DNA of 64,000 nucleotides, taken from assembly GCF_900176075.1 (NCBI RefSeq), contig NZ_FWWV01000002.1:186001-250000 (forward strand), written 5' to 3'. Below, piece after piece: positions 61,767-64,000 of the stretch; within the stretch, counting starts at the first letter, position 1, and every line of letters starts with the position of its first letter. A program made the position numbers and the translations under genes. Under the pieces are notes generated by a model, which had not been told where the DNA came from, made no database searches, and saw only the letters and a program-made list of their open reading frames with translations. The stretch comes from Pasteurella testudinis DSM 23072 (lineage in GTDB: Bacteria > Pseudomonadota > Gammaproteobacteria > Enterobacterales > Pasteurellaceae).

Positions 61767-62948
61767 TCACAGCTCAATCACCAATTTGTCGTAAGCGCTT
61801 TTGGCTTTTGCCAGTGCGCTTTCAACGCTTGTGTCGCGGGCGAGAATCACGCCCAAGCGGCGGTGGCCGTTGACTTCGCCTTTGCCGAACAGGCGCAGGT
61901 CGGTATTCGGTTGCGCCAAGACTTGCTGCAAATTGCCGAACCGCACTTGGTTGGATTTGCCTTCTACGACAATCGCTTTCGAGGCGGACGGGCTGATCAG
62001 ATTAATTTGCGGAATCGGTAAACCGAGAATGGCACGGGCGTGCAGGGCGAATTCGGACAGCTCTTGTGAAATCAGGGTGACCATGCCGGTATCATGTGGT
62101 CGCGGCGATACTTCGTTGAAAATCACCTCGTCGCCACAGATAAACATTTCCACGCCGAAAATACCGTGTCCGCCCAGCCCTTCGGTAATTTTTCCTGCGA
62201 TCGCCTGCGCTTTGGCAAGTGCGGTTGCCGACATCGCTTGCGGCTGCCACGATTCGCGGTAGTCCCCGTCGACTTGGCTGTGGCCGATCGGCGGCAGGAA
62301 AGTTGTGCCGTTGATGTGGCGCACGGTCAACAGGGTAATTTCATAATCAAAGGTAACAAAACCTTCGACAATCGCCCGTCCGCCGGCGGCACGCCCGCCC
62401 TGTTGCGCGTATTGCCACGCTTGTGCGAGCTGCTGCTCGGATTTAATCACGCTCTGCCCGTGACCGGACGAACTCATAATCGGTTTAATCACGCAAGGCA
62501 GCCCGATTTCCGCCACCGCACTTTGCAGCTCGGCGAAGTTATCCACAAAGCGGTAATTCGAGGTCGGCAAACCCAGCGCTTCGGCGGCAAGGCGGCGAAT
62601 ACCCTCACGGTTCATGGTCAGGTTGACGGCTTTGGCGCTTGGGATCACATTAAAGCCCTGCTGTTCCAGCTCCAGCAAGGTTGCGGTGGCGATCGCTTCC
62701 ACTTCCGGCACGATATAATCCGGCTGCTCTTTTTCCACCAAGGCTTTCAGCGCTGCACCGTCCAACATGGAAATGGTGTAGGCACGGTGCGCCACCTGTT
62801 GCGCCGGTGCGTTTGCATAGCGGTCGACCGCGATCACTTCCACCCCCAAGCGCTGCAATTCGATCACCACTTCCTTGCCCAGTTCGCCTGAACCCAACAT
62901 CATCACTTTGGTCGCTGCCGCCGTCAACGGCGTGCCGATTGTCGTCAT
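61767..62948 (-). CDS. purT: Formate-dependent phosphoribosylglycinamide formyltransferase
   Basis: A 393-residue ATP-grasp enzyme that forms formyl-GAR from GAR, formate and ATP in purine synthesis. The N-terminal domain starts with [22 protein letters not shown] and leads to [18 protein letters not shown]. The ATP-grasp core has [21 protein letters not shown] and [27 protein letters not shown]; the C-terminal domain includes [19 protein letters not shown]. It needs no folate, unlike PurN. It is a single gene ahead of luxS's terminator. Confidence 0.97.
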   Translation of the reverse strand: MTTIGTPLTAAATKVMMLGSGELGKEVVIELQRLGVEVIAVDRYANAPAQQVAHRAYTISMLDGAALKALVEKEQPDYIVPEVEAIATATLLELEQQGFNVIPSAKAVNLTMNREGIRRLAAEALGLPTSNYRFVDNFAELQSAVAEIGLPCVIKPIMSSSGHGQSVIKSEQQLAQAWQYAQQGGRAAGGRAIVEGFVTFDYEITLLTVRHINGTTFLPPIGHSQVDGDYRESWQPQAMSATALAKAQAIAGKITEGLGGHGIFGVEMFICGDEVIFNEVSPRPHDTGMVTLISQELSEFALHARAILGLPIPQINLISPSASKAIVVEGKSNQVRFGNLQQVLAQPNTDLRLFGKGEVNGHRRLGVILARDTSVESALAKAKSAYDKLVIEL

Positions 62949-62982
62949 TGTCTTTTCCTTTTGCGTTTACCGATTAAATAGA

Positions 62983-63013
62983 GACAAAAAAACCGAGTGC
63001 GCTCACTCGGTTT
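62983..63013 (-). terminator. Intrinsic terminator of luxS
   Basis: AAACCGAGTG (62990-62999) pairs with CACTCGGTTT (63004-63013), loop of four, followed on the minus strand by a run of seven T residues. Separates luxS from purT. Confidence 0.93.
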
Positions 63014-63021
63014 GTTCGGGA

Positions 63022-63528
63022 TTAAATGTTGATCAAATTCGGATCAAGGCTCAACTCATCATTTTTGTTGACGCCGATTTTGCGCGCCAAAATGTGACGG
63101 GCAATGTCCTGCGCTTCCTGCAACGAGTGGTCGGTGTAGGTGCCGCACTGATATTTGTTCAATTCGGGAATATCGTTTTGGTCGGCGACATTCAGCACGT
63201 CCTGCATTGACTTTTCCCATGCCTCGGCAACCTGTTTTTCGCTCGGCGTGCCGATCAGGCTCATGTAAAATCCGGTGCGGCAGCCCATCGGCGAAATGTC
63301 GATGATCTCTACGCTTTCGCCGTTGAGATGATCACGCATAAAGCCGGCGAACAGATGTTCCAGCGTATGCACGCCTTTCATCGGCATAATTTCAAGGTTA
63401 GGGCGACAAAAACGCAAATCAAACACGGTGATGTCGTCGCCTTTCGGAGTGCGCATATTTTTCGCGACACGCACCGCCGGCGCATTCATTTTAGTGTGAT
63501 CAACGGTAAAGCTGTCCAGTAACGGCAT
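63022..63528 (-). CDS. luxS: S-ribosylhomocysteine lyase (autoinducer-2 synthase)
   Basis: A 168-residue metalloenzyme that cleaves S-ribosylhomocysteine to homocysteine and DPD, the precursor of autoinducer-2. The metal ligands are H54 and H58 in HTLEH and C128; the general acid/base is C83 in [10 protein letters not shown], and E57 and R39 shape the active site. Length matches the family. It lies downstream of gshA on the same strand, as in E. coli, with a 160-bp gap that holds a candidate antisense-strand small RNA. Confidence 0.98.
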   Translation of the reverse strand: MPLLDSFTVDHTKMNAPAVRVAKNMRTPKGDDITVFDLRFCRPNLEIMPMKGVHTLEHLFAGFMRDHLNGESVEIIDISPMGCRTGFYMSLIGTPSEKQVAEAWEKSMQDVLNVADQNDIPELNKYQCGTYTDHSLQEAQDIARHILARKIGVNKNDELSLDPNLINI

Positions 63529-63564
63529 AATTTTTCCTCGATAATAAAAATTTTAAATAATTTT

Positions 63565-63591
63565 GAACTTTCTAAGGGTTGCTCAGTCTTA
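63565..63591 (+). promoter_or_regulatory. Sigma-E-like promoter between luxS and gshA
   Basis: GAACTT (63565-63570) and GTCTTA (63586-63591) with a 15-bp spacer resemble the sigma-E consensus GGAACTT-N15/16-GTCNAA. It points away from luxS. No coding gene follows on this strand, only a terminator 78 nt later. Confidence 0.55.
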
Positions 63592-63597
63592 TTATAC

Positions 63598-63675
63598 AAG
63601 CAACTTGCAGTTGTTTTCTAATAATTAAGTTGGTTCCTTAGGTTATTTCGCGCTCTCTTGCAGAGCGCTTTTTTT
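63598..63675 (+). ncRNA. Candidate MicA-like small RNA
   Basis: A predicted transcript of about 78 nt starts seven bases after the sigma-E-like -10 element and ends at a perfect 7-bp stem GCGCTCT/AGAGCGC (63650-63656, 63662-63668) followed by seven T residues. The stretch lacks an open frame. In E. coli the sigma-E-dependent sRNA MicA (about 72 nt) lies at the same place, between luxS and gshA and opposite luxS, and represses outer-membrane protein mRNAs. The primary sequence is not obviously similar to E. coli MicA, so the identity rests on position, promoter and terminator. Confidence 0.6.
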
Positions 63676-63690
63676 GCCTGAGATTTAACA

Positions 63691-64000
63691 CTACAAGCTG
63701 TTCTGCAACGCCAAATATTGATCGAAACTCAGAGTATCCGCCTGTTCAATCGCTTGTTGCCGCAAAACGGAATCCTGTGCGACTTGGCGCAACTGCTGTT
63801 GGTTTAAAGTGCGGTAAGGCTGCGACAAAAACGCCTGTTTGAAGCTCTCCGCCTGCTTATAGCCGAAAGCGCCGATGCCGTCGCGGTGGCAATCCGCCAA
63901 AACGCGCGCCGACAAGGTTAAATCCGGATCAGCAAAGGCTTGACGCAATTCACGGCAAATTTCACCGTAGCGCTGCTCTTGCGCCTGCTCCGGCGACTGC
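63691..64000 (-). CDS. gshA: Glutamate-cysteine ligase, C-terminal part
   Basis: The last about 103 residues of a protein that continues past the window end; the frame is open to position 64000. It reads ...QSPEQAQEQRYGEICREL, then FADPDLTLSARVLADC and, near the end, RQQAIEQADTLSFDQYLALQ, which resembles the C-terminal tail of E. coli GshA (NPDLTFSARIL and AADTEPFAVWL). GshA joins glutamate and cysteine in glutathione synthesis. Its place before luxS matches the E. coli order. Confidence 0.8.
   Translation of the reverse strand, partial: QSPEQAQEQRYGEICRELRQAFADPDLTLSARVLADCHRDGIGAFGYKQAESFKQAFLSQPYRTLNQQQLRQVAQDSVLRQQAIEQADTLSFDQYLALQNSL

Noticed and set aside
63563-63597. A sigma-70 promoter for the candidate small RNA
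   Set aside because: TTGAAC and TATTAT are about 21 bp apart, too far for a good sigma-70 site; the sigma-E-like spacing fits better.

Overview
The window is a chromosomal segment of a Pasteurellaceae bacterium. The clearest sign is the Haemophilus-type DNA uptake sequence AAGTGCGGT (or its complement), which occurs more than forty times, inside genes, between them, and as inverted pairs that act as terminators. Gene content agrees with this family: ilvY-ilvC, ugpBAEC, tamA-tamB, ppk-ppx, purT, and a luxS-gshA neighbourhood. I do not assign a genus.

Layout. (1) 1-5.1 kb: divergent ilvC/ilvY, a HAD hexitol-phosphatase-like gene and a YjgR/HerA-like ATPase. (2) 5.1-14 kb: a secreted Ser-type sulfatase with its radical-SAM maturase, then a glycerol-3-phosphate (Ugp) importer operon that ends in an endonuclease/exonuclease/phosphatase-family protein where enterobacteria have ugpQ. 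(3) 14-23.5 kb: the TamAB envelope assembly pair, then polyphosphate kinase and exopolyphosphatase. (4) 23.5-40.7 kb: an accessory island with an IS110-family transposase, an orphan contact-dependent-inhibition (CDI) module (barnase-like toxin, barstar-like immunity protein), a complete cdiB-cdiA-cdiI locus with a 3,647-residue CdiA carrying a different C-terminal toxin, and a 162-bp MITE-like element. (5) 40.8-51 kb: a peptide-type ABC importer with a fused double ATPase, a homocysteine methyltransferase, a DUF808 membrane protein, and a LysR-controlled flavodoxin/monooxygenase/YciI operon. (6) 51-61.5 kb: a type I restriction-modification island. (7) 61.8-64 kb: purT, luxS and the C-terminal end of gshA.

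The most interesting region is the type I R-M island. It has a tyrosine recombinase, two head-to-head silent half-hsdS cassettes, hsdM, a complete two-domain hsdS, two rhuM genes, hsdR and a separate half-size HsdS-like gene. Every target-recognition domain, silent or expressed, is bracketed by the same 20-bp repeat on its 5' side and a near-identical 48-bp repeat on its 3' side. This is the architecture of a recombining specificity-gene system that could vary genome methylation. Unusually, hsdM lies between the silent cassettes and the expressed hsdS.

A second candidate is a short non-coding RNA between luxS and gshA, on the strand opposite luxS. It has a sigma-E-like promoter and a strong intrinsic terminator about 78 nt after the predicted start. 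This is the position and design of enterobacterial MicA. The CDI region shows how toxin modules are exchanged: the active and orphan toxins share a KGVxANEKLPVV junction, and a further VENN-type scar lies beside the IS110 gene.
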